Shown one piece after another: positions 18,535-26,580 of a stretch of DNA of 64,000 nt; position 1 is the first letter of the stretch, and the number at the start of each line of letters is the position of its first letter. The stretch is from Pseudomonas sihuiensis (GTDB lineage: Bacteria; Pseudomonadota; Gammaproteobacteria; Pseudomonadales; Pseudomonadaceae). The position numbers and the translations under genes were made by a program. The stretch spans positions 248,001 through 312,000 of the forward strand of contig NZ_LT629797.1 of NCBI RefSeq assembly GCF_900106015.1, in the 5' to 3' direction. The notes beneath the pieces are model-generated. The model was not told the origin of the DNA. It made no database searches and worked only from the letters and a program-made list of their open reading frames with translations.

Positions 18535-18571
18535 CTCCTGTGATACCGGCAACATGCCGGTATCACAGGAG
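18535..18571 (+). promoter_or_regulatory. 17-bp inverted repeat that buries a ribosome binding site
   Basis: Perfect 17-base arms beginning CTCCTGTGATACCGGCA around a three-base loop. The right arm ends with CAGGAG, the only good ribosome binding site for the gene that starts eight bases later. In RNA the whole site would be paired. It could be a translational switch or a dyad operator in DNA. No T run follows, so it is not a terminator. Confidence 0.75.
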
Positions 18572-18579
18572 ACACCGCC

Positions 18580-19314
18580 ATGAGAATCAAGCTTTCGAGG
18601 GTTTTACCCTTTCTCTTGGTCAGCAGTGTTCTCTCGGGTTGTGCCACGACTTCCAGTACGGGAGACGCGCCGCTCAACCAGGGGAACTGGCCCCTGTGCA
18701 GTGCGATTGGAGCCCTGGCCGGTGGCGGCCTCGGCGCAATCGAAAGTTCCACCTGGGCAGCAGGCGGCGCGGTAGCCGGTGCTCTGCTGGGCACCATCAT
18801 CTGCTATGCGCAGGACGGCGACGAAGATGGCGACGGTGTGTTCGACCGCCGTGATCGCTGCCCCGGCACGCCAGCCGGTACTGCGGTAGGCCATAACGGC
18901 TGCCCTTTGCCGCAATACCCCGCCAGTGTTGCGACCGAGCCGGCGATGGAGCAGCAGGCGCAGGATGAGATCATCGTTCTCAGCGACCTGGGAAATGTGC
19001 TGTTCGCGTTCGATTCAGCCGAACTGACGGCTGAGGCGCGGCGCCTGCTTGCCGATGTCAGTACCCGTCTGACCGGTGCCAGTCTGGTCGCAGTCAAGGT
19101 CGTCGGGCATACCGATAGCGTTGGTTCTGATGCCTACAACCAGGGGTTGTCCGAACGCCGCGCACGCAGTGTTGCCGACTTTCTCATCGCCCAGGGTGTG
19201 CCTGCCGGCAAGCTCAGTACAGAAGGCCGTGGTGAGAGCCAACCGGTGGCGGACAACGGCAGTGATGCCGGCCGCGCACAGAACCGCCGCGTAGAGTTGT
19301 ACGTTTCCCGTTGA
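18580..19314 (+). CDS. OmpA-family lipoprotein with thrombospondin type 3 calcium repeat (second of pair)
   Basis: 244 aa. Lipobox LSGC (Cys21), then a glycine-zipper segment that repeats the GAIESSTWA motif of the upstream paralogue, then an acidic TSP3-type repeat (DGDEDGDGVFDRRDRCPGTP, about residues 86-107) that should bind calcium. The C-terminus is an OmpA domain (about 130-240) with GHTDSVGSDAYNQGLSERRA. The gene arose by tandem duplication plus insertion of the calcium repeat (inference). Its ribosome site is inside the inverted repeat just upstream. Confidence 0.93.
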   Translation: MRIKLSRVLPFLLVSSVLSGCATTSSTGDAPLNQGNWPLCSAIGALAGGGLGAIESSTWAAGGAVAGALLGTIICYAQDGDEDGDGVFDRRDRCPGTPAGTAVGHNGCPLPQYPASVATEPAMEQQAQDEIIVLSDLGNVLFAFDSAELTAEARRLLADVSTRLTGASLVAVKVVGHTDSVGSDAYNQGLSERRARSVADFLIAQGVPAGKLSTEGRGESQPVADNGSDAGRAQNRRVELYVSR

Positions 19315-19473
19315 AGCGCAGGGGCGCCCCACAGGTCATCATAGGCCTGGGGGGTGTCGCTTTTGCGGCTGGTGATAGCTGAGGTCAAGGAAAATATTCC
19401 CTCGCTCTGGTGGTCCGGGCCGCGACCGGTTAACGTGCTGCGCTATTAGAAAAACCAGAGCAAGAGGGCGGGG

Positions 19474-19779
19474 ATGAAAGCATTGTTGATGATGGGCAAG
19501 GCGCTGGCCTTGGCTTTCTGGCTGGTATTTGCGGCGGCGCTGGCCAAGCGTTTTGGCGCGCCGTTCGAACAGCTCGTCTATCTGCTCGCGGGCTTTCTTG
19601 CGCTGCTGCATGGGGTACAGCTGTGGCTGTTCTCGGGGCTCCTGTCCGGTCGCGCTAGCCCCTGGCTGGATCGTGTACAGGTCCTGCTGTTCGGCATTTT
19701 TCACCTCTATCCGCTGAAGGCCGAGCAAGGGGCCGAAAGCGCTGCTGCAGCTGCGCTCGAGGAGGCGGCTCATGCGTAG
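19474..19779 (+). CDS. DUF1145 family small membrane protein
   Basis: 101 aa, about three hydrophobic helices (residues 8-22, 32-50, 66-80) and an Ala/Glu tail. It matches the DUF1145 layout in length and in the LLAGFLALLHGVQLWLF helix. Function unknown. Its stop overlaps the next gene by eight bases, so the two are probably co-translated. Confidence 0.82.
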   Translation: MKALLMMGKALALAFWLVFAAALAKRFGAPFEQLVYLLAGFLALLHGVQLWLFSGLLSGRASPWLDRVQVLLFGIFHLYPLKAEQGAESAAAAALEEAAHA

Positions 19780-20533
19780 TCTCGCCCTGTTGCTCTGTCT
19801 GTTCGCAGGTCCGTCGTTGGCCGCTATGCAGGTCACGGTGCCGTCCAATACGCTGATGCGTTTGCCGGTCGCCAGTAGCAGCCTGCAGCTCGAACGGCTG
19901 GAAGTGGCGGATCAGGCGACCCTGATGATTCCGGCAACGGTGACCGAGTTGCATATCGGTGAGCTGCTGATGGGCCGCGACGCGCGCATTGGCGTTGCGC
20001 CCAGCGATCAGCCACTGCGACTGGTGGTAGAGGACGCCGATATCGGCCCGGGCGCCTGGATCAGCGCCAAAGGTGCCGCTGGCACTTACACCCGGCCAGC
20101 CACGCCTGGGCGGGAGATCAAGCTCAAGCTGCACAAGCTGACATTCGAATCCTTGACCCTCGATGTGCGCGGTGGTCAGGGCAGACCGGGTTATGCCGGG
20201 CTCGATGGTGCGCATGGGCAGCCGGGTGGTTGCACCTGGGGTCAGGCCAGTGCTGGCCACGATGGTCAGGACGGCACCGATGGGCATGAAGGTGCTGCAG
20301 GCGGCAGCGTGGTGCTGGAGGTACCTCACCACGTCGAGGTCGAGCGCATGCAGGTGTTGCTCGATGGCGGCGCGGGTGGTGCAGCTGGTTCGGCGGGGCG
20401 CCCCGGCCGTGGGGGCGCTGCCAAGGGCTGCCTGCTCTACGGTGTAGATGGTGCGGCCGATGGCAAACCTGGCCAGCCTGGGCGCGAAGGTGCGGCGGGC
20501 CGCAGTGGTGCCGTGCAGGTGTTTCGGTTCTGA
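19772..20533 (+). CDS. Exported glycine-rich protein with collagen-like Gly-X-Y segments
   Basis: 253 aa, signal peptide cleaved near residue 18 (PSLAA). Residues 20-130 look like beta strands. From 134 on, strands alternate with glycine-rich tracts holding Gly-X-Y triplets: 134-152 (GGQGRPGYAGLDGAHGQPGG), 162-178, 199-219 and 224-246 (GVDGAADGKPGQPGREGAAG). There are single cysteines at 154 and 220. The alternation suggests a repeated beta-solenoid with glycine-rich loops, not a true triple helix; this is inference. It overlaps the DUF1145 gene by eight bases. Function unknown; periplasmic or surface. Confidence 0.82.
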   Translation: MRSLALLLCLFAGPSLAAMQVTVPSNTLMRLPVASSSLQLERLEVADQATLMIPATVTELHIGELLMGRDARIGVAPSDQPLRLVVEDADIGPGAWISAKGAAGTYTRPATPGREIKLKLHKLTFESLTLDVRGGQGRPGYAGLDGAHGQPGGCTWGQASAGHDGQDGTDGHEGAAGGSVVLEVPHHVEVERMQVLLDGGAGGAAGSAGRPGRGGAAKGCLLYGVDGAADGKPGQPGREGAAGRSGAVQVFRF

Positions 20534-20573
20534 ATAATTGCTGCTGCCTTGGTTCGTAAGGCAGCAGCGCCAG

Positions 20574-21038
20574 TCAGAACATCGGACGCATGGCCGCCAG
20601 CGTCATCAGTGCCAGGCCGATCAGCAGGTTGCTGCCGACCACTTTGCGAATCCGCCCCAGCGCCTCGCCGCCTGCAGGCCAGTTCTCGCTCTCCACGGCG
20701 CGCCGCAGCTGCGGCAGCTGCAGCGCCTGAATGCGCAGGAACAGGGCGAGCATCACCAGATACAGACCCATCATGACGTGCACGTAGCGCGGCGCGGCGT
20801 CGAAACCGCTGTAGCTCATGTGCAGCATGCCGACTCCAGTCAAGGGCAGGACTGCTACCGCTATCCAGACCCAGACGAAGAAGCGTTTGAACACACTCAG
20901 CCACAGGCGCAGGCGTGCTGGCGGCTCCAGTATGTCCACCGCCGCCGGGCGCAGGATCATCCAGGCGAAGAACATCCCGCCGACCCATACGACGGCGGCC
21001 AGCAGGTGTAGCGCATAGAGTGGTGCGTAAGGTGTCAT
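20574..21038 (-). CDS. CopD-like membrane protein
   Basis: 154 aa, four predicted membrane helices. The HLLAAVVWVGGMFFAWMILRP motif and a histidine in each of the first and third helices fit the CopD/DUF family of small heme- or copper-linked membrane proteins. The start MTPYAPLYALHLLA is preferred over one 13 codons upstream. It stands alone between the Gly-rich gene (convergent) and dinG (divergent). Metal or heme binding is a family guess. Confidence 0.8.
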   Translation of the reverse strand: MTPYAPLYALHLLAAVVWVGGMFFAWMILRPAAVDILEPPARLRLWLSVFKRFFVWVWIAVAVLPLTGVGMLHMSYSGFDAAPRYVHVMMGLYLVMLALFLRIQALQLPQLRRAVESENWPAGGEALGRIRKVVGSNLLIGLALMTLAAMRPMF

Positions 21039-21178
21039 GCGGTATCTCCAGAGGGGCCGTTTGGCAGGTCGGTTCATTCGATTGGCACGCGAGTCAGCGC
21101 CAGATCGATTGCCGCGCTATGATAGCGACCGCTCCGCGAATACTGAAAATTTATCCAGCCTTTTTCGTTTCAGAATCC

Positions 21179-23323
21179 ATGCTCAGTACCGAACTCAAGT
21201 CCCAGATCCAGGGCGCCTATTCGCGCTTTCTCGAGGCCAAGTCGCTCAAGCCGCGCTATGGCCAGCGCTTGATGATCGCCGAGATCGCCAAGGTGCTCGG
21301 CACCATCAAGACCGATGACGAGGGCAAGCGTCTGGGTGATCCTGCCGTGGTGGCGGTCGAGGCGGGCACCGGTACCGGCAAGACGGTGGCCTACAGCCTG
21401 GCCACCATCCCCACCGCCAAGGCCGCTGGCAAGCGCCTGGTGATCGCCACCGCCACCGTGGCCCTGCAGGAACAGATCGTGCACAAGGATCTGCCTGATC
21501 TGTTGCGCAACAGCGGCCTGAACTTCAGCTTCGCCCTGGCCAAGGGGCGTGGCCGCTACCTGTGCCTGTCCAAGCTCGACCACCTGCTGCAGGACGGCGC
21601 CGCGCAGAGCGCTACCGCGCAGTTGTTCGAGGAAGAAGGCTTTCGCATCGACGTCGACGAGCAGGGTCAGAAGCTGTTCACCGCGATGATCGAGAAGCTC
21701 GCCGGCAACAAATGGGATGGCGACCGCGACAGCTGGCCGGAGGAGCTGGAGGACGTTCGCTGGGCGCAACTGACCACCGACCACAGCCAGTGCACCAACC
21801 GTCATTGCCCGAATTTCCAGCAGTGCGCTTTCTATAAGGCGCGCGAGGGCATGGGCAAGGTCGACGTGATCGTCACCAACCACGACATGGTGCTGGCCGA
21901 TCTGGCGCTTGGCGGCGGCGCGGTACTGCCCGACCCGCGCGAAACCATCTATGTGTTCGATGAGGGCCACCACCTGCCGGACAAGGCCATCGGCCACTTC
22001 GCCCACTTTACTCGCCTGCGCTCGACTGCCGACTGGCTTACGCAGATCGACAAGAATCTGACCAAGCTGCTGGCGCAGAACCCGTTGCCGGGCGATCTCG
22101 GCCGTCTGATTGAACAGGTGCCGGAGCTGGCCCGCGAGCTGAAGACTCAGCAGCAGTTCATGTTCGCTGCCTGCGAGCAGATCGCCGACTTCAAGGCCGG
22201 CGAGGACATGGAAGGACGCGAGCGCCCGCGTCATCGCTTCGTCGGCGGCGTGGTGCCGGAGCATCTGACCGAGTTGGGGCTGGAACTGAAGAAGGGCTTC
22301 TCCAAGCTCAATGACCTGTTCACCGGCGTTACCGAGCTGCTCAAGGAGGCCATGGACGGCGAGGGCGCCGTGGGCATCGCCAGCCACCAGGCCGAGGAGT
22401 GGTATCCGCTGTTCGGCAGCCTGATGGCGCGCGCCAAGGGCAACTGGGAATTGTGGCTGGCCTTCACCGCTGAAGACCCCGAGGAAAGCCCACCCATGGC
22501 GCGCTGGCTGACCCTGGCCGAGAGCGGTGCGCTGTTCGATATCGAGGTCAACGCCAGCCCGATCCTCGCCGCCGAGACCTTGCGCCGCAACCTGTGGAAC
22601 GTTGCCCATGGCTGCTTGGTGACGTCTGCGACCCTGACCGCGCTGGGCACCTTCGACCGCTATCGCATGCGTGCCGGCCTGCCCAAGGCGGCGGTCGCGG
22701 CGATAGTGCCAAGCCCCTTCCATCATGCCGATGCCGGCCTGCTGCGTGTGCCCGATCTCAAGGCCGACCCGCGTGAGGCTGCTGCGCATACGGCGGCTAT
22801 CACCCGCGAGCTGCCGGGCCTGGTGGCAGGCAGTCGCGGGACGCTGGTGTTGTTCTCCTCGCGCAAGCAGATGCAGGACGTGTTCGACGGCCTGGATCGC
22901 GACTGGCGCAAACGCGTGTTCATTCAGGGCAACCTGTCCAAGCAGGAGACCCTGAACAAGCACAAGGCGCGTGTCGATTCAGGCGAGGAAAGCGTGCTGT
23001 TCGGCCTGGCCAGTTTCGCCGAGGGCGTCGACCTTCCTGGCGCCTACTGCGAGCATGTGGTGATCGCCAAGATTCCCTTCGCCGTGCCGGATGACCCGGT
23101 TGAGGCGGCGCTGGCCGAGTGGATCGAGGCGCGTGGCGGCAATCCCTTCATGGAAATCGCCGTGCCGGACGCCTCGCTGCGTCTGGTGCAGGCCTGCGGT
23201 CGCCTGCTGCGTACCGAGGCTGATCGCGGCACTATCACCCTGCTGGATCGGCGTGTGGTTACCCAGCGCTACGGCAAGGCCATTCTCAATGCCTTGCCGC
23301 CGTTTCGTCGGCAGATCGACTGA
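21179..23323 (+). CDS. dinG: ATP-dependent DNA helicase DinG
   Basis: 5'-3' superfamily 2 helicase with an iron-sulfur cluster (XPD-like) that unwinds R-loops, D-loops and other repair intermediates. 714 aa, normal length. Walker A is AGTGTGKT (62-69). The 4Fe-4S cysteines are the one in GRGRYLCLSK plus the three in CTNRHCPNFQQC. The DEAH-type motif reads DEGHH, and the helicase C domain ends with QACGRLLRTEADRG. The start at MLSTELKSQIQGAY was chosen over an open frame that runs far upstream through the CopD-like gene. A repeat element begins right after its stop. Confidence 0.96.
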   Translation: MLSTELKSQIQGAYSRFLEAKSLKPRYGQRLMIAEIAKVLGTIKTDDEGKRLGDPAVVAVEAGTGTGKTVAYSLATIPTAKAAGKRLVIATATVALQEQIVHKDLPDLLRNSGLNFSFALAKGRGRYLCLSKLDHLLQDGAAQSATAQLFEEEGFRIDVDEQGQKLFTAMIEKLAGNKWDGDRDSWPEELEDVRWAQLTTDHSQCTNRHCPNFQQCAFYKAREGMGKVDVIVTNHDMVLADLALGGGAVLPDPRETIYVFDEGHHLPDKAIGHFAHFTRLRSTADWLTQIDKNLTKLLAQNPLPGDLGRLIEQVPELARELKTQQQFMFAACEQIADFKAGEDMEGRERPRHRFVGGVVPEHLTELGLELKKGFSKLNDLFTGVTELLKEAMDGEGAVGIASHQAEEWYPLFGSLMARAKGNWELWLAFTAEDPEESPPMARWLTLAESGALFDIEVNASPILAAETLRRNLWNVAHGCLVTSATLTALGTFDRYRMRAGLPKAAVAAIVPSPFHHADAGLLRVPDLKADPREAAAHTAAITRELPGLVAGSRGTLVLFSSRKQMQDVFDGLDRDWRKRVFIQGNLSKQETLNKHKARVDSGEESVLFGLASFAEGVDLPGAYCEHVVIAKIPFAVPDDPVEAALAEWIEARGGNPFMEIAVPDASLRLVQACGRLLRTEADRGTITLLDRRVVTQRYGKAILNALPPFRRQID

Positions 23324-23464
23324 GAGGGTGTCTACAAAATGGCTGCACTTGGCAATACTGCGTTGAAAACGATCTCGAAATGCTCATTTACAGCACGTAA
23401 ACTCCGCTTTCTCGATCGTTTTCGCCTTGTCTTGCCTTCGTTCGCCTATCTTGTAAACACCCTC
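23324..23464. repeat. Palindromic repeat element, copy 2a (141 bp, alternative ends)
   Basis: Starts directly after the dinG stop codon. The ends GAGGGTGTCTACAAAAT and ATCTTGTAAACACCCTC are inverted with two or three mismatches. These ends differ from those at 10430 and 30711, but the core TGCTCATTTACAGC-CGTAAA (23381-23401) is shared with one substitution. Inner arms GAAAACGATC / GATCGTTTTC pair as well. Confidence 0.85.
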
Positions 23465-23467
23465 TGA

Positions 23468-23533
23468 CAAGCTGTTGAAAAACTACCTCGGCTGCTCCAC
23501 CTGCAGTCGTCGCCTAGGTTTTTCAACGGCCTG
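23468..23533. repeat. Truncated repeat element, copy 2b (66 bp)
   Basis: Ends CAAGCTGTTGAAAAAC and GTTTTTCAACGGCCTG (inside 23468-23533) match the ends of the 10430 and 30711 elements, but the middle with the core is missing. It sits only three bases from copy 2a, so two related elements lie in tandem behind dinG. Confidence 0.82.
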
Positions 23534-23542
23534 CTGACGTTA

Positions 23543-23881
23543 TTAACCACCCCTGTTGCGCTGCTCCAGCTCATCACCCAGCCGCCCCAGCGTCGGTCGA
23601 ATGCCGGCGCGGTGCGCGGCGCGGGCAATGGCGTGAGCGGCCAGCGGTGCGCTGGCCAGCAGAATCAGCAGGCCGATAAAGGCCTCCAGGGCCAGCTCGC
23701 CACTGCTGGCCAGAGCCACTGCGCCAAGTAACAGGACGGCGCCGAGCACGCCGGCCTTGCTAGCGGCGTGCATGCGGCTGTAGCTGTCGGGCAGGCGCAG
23801 CACGCCAATCGCACCGAGCAGAGAGATCACCGCGCCGCTCAGCACCAGCAGCGAGGCTAGCCAGGCTTGTACTTCGTTCAT
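23543..23881 (-). CDS. mnhG: Mrp-type Na+/H+ antiporter subunit G (first cluster)
   Basis: 112 aa, three membrane helices, with the MnhG/PhaG signature GAIGVLRLPDSYSRMHAASKAGVLGA. It is the last gene of the first antiporter operon; its start overlaps mnhF by four bases. In the Mrp complex all seven subunits are needed for cation/proton exchange. The start MNEVQAWLASL was chosen at the overlap. Confidence 0.93.
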   Translation of the reverse strand: MNEVQAWLASLLVLSGAVISLLGAIGVLRLPDSYSRMHAASKAGVLGAVLLLGAVALASSGELALEAFIGLLILLASAPLAAHAIARAAHRAGIRPTLGRLGDELEQRNRGG

Positions 23882-24189
23882 GGGCGTTCCTCGCTTTTTT
23901 CCGGCATCTGGCTGTGGGCATCGTCGAACAGGAAGGCAAAGGCTGCCGTACCGAGAAACGACACCAGTGCCAGCAGCACCGCGACGTCGATGAACAGCGC
24001 CTCGCCGCGCATCAGACACAGCAGTGCCATGGCGGCGACCGCCAGCAGGGTGAGGGCGTCGATGGCCACCGCACGATCCGGGCGGCTCGGGCCGCGCAGC
24101 AGGCGATAGAGGCTGATCAAACCGCTCAGTACGAGCATGGCTGCAGCCAAGGGCAATACCCAGGCGGCGCCGGCCAGGTGCAGGGTCAT
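23878..24189 (-). CDS. mnhF: Mrp-type Na+/H+ antiporter subunit F (first cluster)
   Basis: 103 aa, three membrane helices, with the subunit F core RLLRGPSRPDRAVAIDALTLLAVAAMAL. It overlaps mnhE and mnhG by four bases each, so translation is coupled. It ends in an acidic/polar tail (SEKSEERP-like) longer than in the other cluster's PhaF. Confidence 0.93.
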   Translation of the reverse strand: MTLHLAGAAWVLPLAAAMLVLSGLISLYRLLRGPSRPDRAVAIDALTLLAVAAMALLCLMRGEALFIDVAVLLALVSFLGTAAFAFLFDDAHSQMPEKSEERP

Positions 24190-24683
24190 GGCGTTACTCC
24201 TTCGGCTTTGCCGGCATCGAGCCAGGCCAACAGGCGGCGCTCCAGCTCGATGAGGGTTTCGGTCACGTCCTCACGGCGACGTGCATCGAGTGCGTGGATA
24301 TAGAGCAGGCCTTGCTCCTCGTCATAATCCAGGGCCAGGGTGCCGGGGGTCAGGGTCAGCAGGGTACCGAGCAGGGTGACCTTGTCCACTTCGCGGCGGC
24401 TCACCGGGTAGGCAAGCACTGCTGGTTCCACGTCGACCCGGCGCGCCAGCACCAGAATGGCGACGTGGTAGGTCGCGAGAAATACCTGGGCGATGAACCA
24501 CAGGCAGAAACTGACGCCATGTTCCAGGCTGCGTGCATAACGACCAAGGCGCTGGACGGCCAGCCCCAGCAGGCGAGCGATCAGGTACAACAGGGCGAAG
24601 GCCAGCAGGCCACCGCCCAGATGGCCGGCGCCGAGGCTCCATGACAGGCCAGCGCTGGCCAGCAAATGGATGGCAAACAGCAT
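24186..24683 (-). CDS. mnhE: Mrp-type Na+/H+ antiporter subunit E (first cluster)
   Basis: 165 aa. Two or three N-terminal membrane helices, then a cytoplasmic domain with the subunit E pattern LGTLLTLTPGTLALDYDEEQGLLYIHALDA. It overlaps mnhD by one base and mnhF by four. It is about as long as PhaE of the second cluster but clearly diverged in the N-terminal half. Confidence 0.93.
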   Translation of the reverse strand: MLFAIHLLASAGLSWSLGAGHLGGGLLAFALLYLIARLLGLAVQRLGRYARSLEHGVSFCLWFIAQVFLATYHVAILVLARRVDVEPAVLAYPVSRREVDKVTLLGTLLTLTPGTLALDYDEEQGLLYIHALDARRREDVTETLIELERRLLAWLDAGKAEGVTP

Positions 24684-26179
24684 CAGATACCTCCTGCGCC
24701 GGTGAAGGGTTGCAGATAGGCTTGCGGGTCGGCGAGCTGCGAGGCGGCCGCCACGGCATAGTCGATCAGCGGGCCGGCGCCCAGGCCGATCAACACGGTC
24801 AGCAGCGCCAGGGCACTCATGCCCAGCCAGGCCGCGCGTATGCCGGTAACCGTTTGCAGCGCCTCTTCACCTCCTGGATGGGGCTTGAGAAAGGCTTCGT
24901 TCCAGATCTTGTTCATCGACAGCAGGGTGAACACGCCGGTCAGCAGGGCGATGCCCGCCGCCCACCAGGCAGCGGCATCCAGGCTTGCCTTGACCAGCAG
25001 GAACTTGGCCCAGAAACCGGACAGCGGCGGAATGCCCGCGAGCGACAGCGCCGGAATGGCGAACAGCAGTGCCAGCCAGGGCATGCGCTTATATAGCCCG
25101 CCCATGTCGGCCAGCCGCTCGGAGCCACAGATGCGCGCCGCCAGGCCGCCGATGAAGAACAGGTTGGCTTTCACCACGATATGGTGGATCAGGTAGAACA
25201 CTGCGCCGGCCAGCGCCAGCGGGGTGGCCAGGGCGAGGCCGAGGATCATGTAGCCAACCTGGCTGACGATGTGGAACGACAGGATACGGCGCACCTCGGT
25301 CTGCGCCGCCGCACCCAGTACGCCCACCAGCATGGTGGCGCAGGCGACCCACAGCAGCAGTTGATGCGGCAGGCCATGCTCCGGCCAGAGCAGGGTCACC
25401 AGGCGAATCAGCGCGTACACGCCGACCTTGGTCAGGAGTCCTGCGAACATCGCCGAAACCGCCGTCAGGGCGACGTGATAGGTGGCCGGCAGCCAGCCGA
25501 ATACCGGGAACAGCGCGGCCTTGATGGCGAACGACAGCAACATCAGCAGCAGCGCCGGCGTTACGCCAGGCGGTGCCTCACCGCTGCGCATGATCACCGC
25601 CAGTTCGCCCATGTTCAGTGTGCCGCTGGCGCCGTAGACCAGGCCGGCAGAGAGCAGGAAGATCAGCGTGGCGAACAGGTTCAGGGCCACGTAGGTCATG
25701 CTGCCGGCCAGCCGGCGGCTGCCACCGCCAAGCGCCATCAGAGCGAAGGAGGCGATCAGCAGCACTTCGAACCAGACGTACAGGTTGAAGATGTCGGCGG
25801 TGATGAAGGCGCCGCAGATACCGGTCAGCAGCCCCTGAATGAACAGGTGAAAGTCGCGACCGATCTTGCTGTCATTGTCCTTGGCCACGCCATAGAGCAG
25901 GGTGACTAGCGCCACCAGGGCGCTGATGGCGATCATCACCGCCGACAATCGGTCGATCACCAGGCTGATGCCGAACGGCGCCTCCCAATTGCCCACCTGA
26001 CCGCTGAGCACCACGCCTTGCGCGGCCTGCCAGACCAGCACCAGGCCGACGGCCAGCAGCAGGGCGGCGCCGCTTAGGCTGAGCACACGCACGGCCAGCA
26101 GGTGGCGGCGCAGGATGATCGCCAGCAGCAGGCTGCACAGGGGGATGAGAATCGGTGCAACGAGTAACGCGTGATTCAT
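24683..26179 (-). CDS. mnhD: Mrp-type Na+/H+ antiporter subunit D (first cluster)
   Basis: 498 aa, about 14 membrane helices of the NuoL/M/N proton-antiporter fold. It contains the glutamate in LYVWFEVLLIASFALMALGG and the lysine in FAIKAALFPVFGWLP, both part of the proton path. It overlaps mnhC by four bases. The protein resembles the PhaD at 43336 but is no recent copy. Confidence 0.95.
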   Translation of the reverse strand: MNHALLVAPILIPLCSLLLAIILRRHLLAVRVLSLSGAALLLAVGLVLVWQAAQGVVLSGQVGNWEAPFGISLVIDRLSAVMIAISALVALVTLLYGVAKDNDSKIGRDFHLFIQGLLTGICGAFITADIFNLYVWFEVLLIASFALMALGGGSRRLAGSMTYVALNLFATLIFLLSAGLVYGASGTLNMGELAVIMRSGEAPPGVTPALLLMLLSFAIKAALFPVFGWLPATYHVALTAVSAMFAGLLTKVGVYALIRLVTLLWPEHGLPHQLLLWVACATMLVGVLGAAAQTEVRRILSFHIVSQVGYMILGLALATPLALAGAVFYLIHHIVVKANLFFIGGLAARICGSERLADMGGLYKRMPWLALLFAIPALSLAGIPPLSGFWAKFLLVKASLDAAAWWAAGIALLTGVFTLLSMNKIWNEAFLKPHPGGEEALQTVTGIRAAWLGMSALALLTVLIGLGAGPLIDYAVAAASQLADPQAYLQPFTGAGGI

Positions 26180-26580
26180 CGGCGAGCCTCCGCGCCATGG
26201 GCGTCGTGTTCGTGCTCGCTGTCGTGCCAGTCCGGTGCCGGTTGCTCGGTGATCGAGCTGACCGAGTCGGTGGTCTTGTCGCCATGCAGTTCGCGGGTGC
26301 GCTTGAGCAGCGCCAGGGCGAAGATGAACAGGCTGAAACCGATGACGATGGCGGTCAGCACCAGCGCCTGCGGCAACGGGTTGGCGGTGCTGACTGCGTT
26401 GCCAGCCTCGACAAAGGCCGGGCGTTCGCCGAAGAAGCGCCCGGCGGTCAGCACCCCCAGGTTGATTGCATTACCCAGGACCACCACGCCCAATACGACG
26501 CGCTTGAGGTTGCGATCCAGGAGCATCCACAGGCCCAGACCCGCCAGGCCTCCGGTAGTGATTGCGGCTAGCCATTCCAT
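26176..26580 (-). CDS. mnhC: Mrp-type Na+/H+ antiporter subunit C (first cluster)
   Basis: 134 aa. NuoK-like three-helix membrane protein (about residues 1-100) with the conserved NPLPQALVLTAIVIGF stretch, then a polar tail rich in His and Asp/Glu (DWHDSEHEHDAHGAEARR). That tail is absent from PhaC of the second cluster and could bind metal or be a charged regulatory end. The start MEWLAAITTGG was chosen at the one-base overlap with the AB gene; a longer open frame upstream is the wrong frame of that gene. Confidence 0.92.
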   Translation of the reverse strand: MEWLAAITTGGLAGLGLWMLLDRNLKRVVLGVVVLGNAINLGVLTAGRFFGERPAFVEAGNAVSTANPLPQALVLTAIVIGFSLFIFALALLKRTRELHGDKTTDSVSSITEQPAPDWHDSEHEHDAHGAEARR

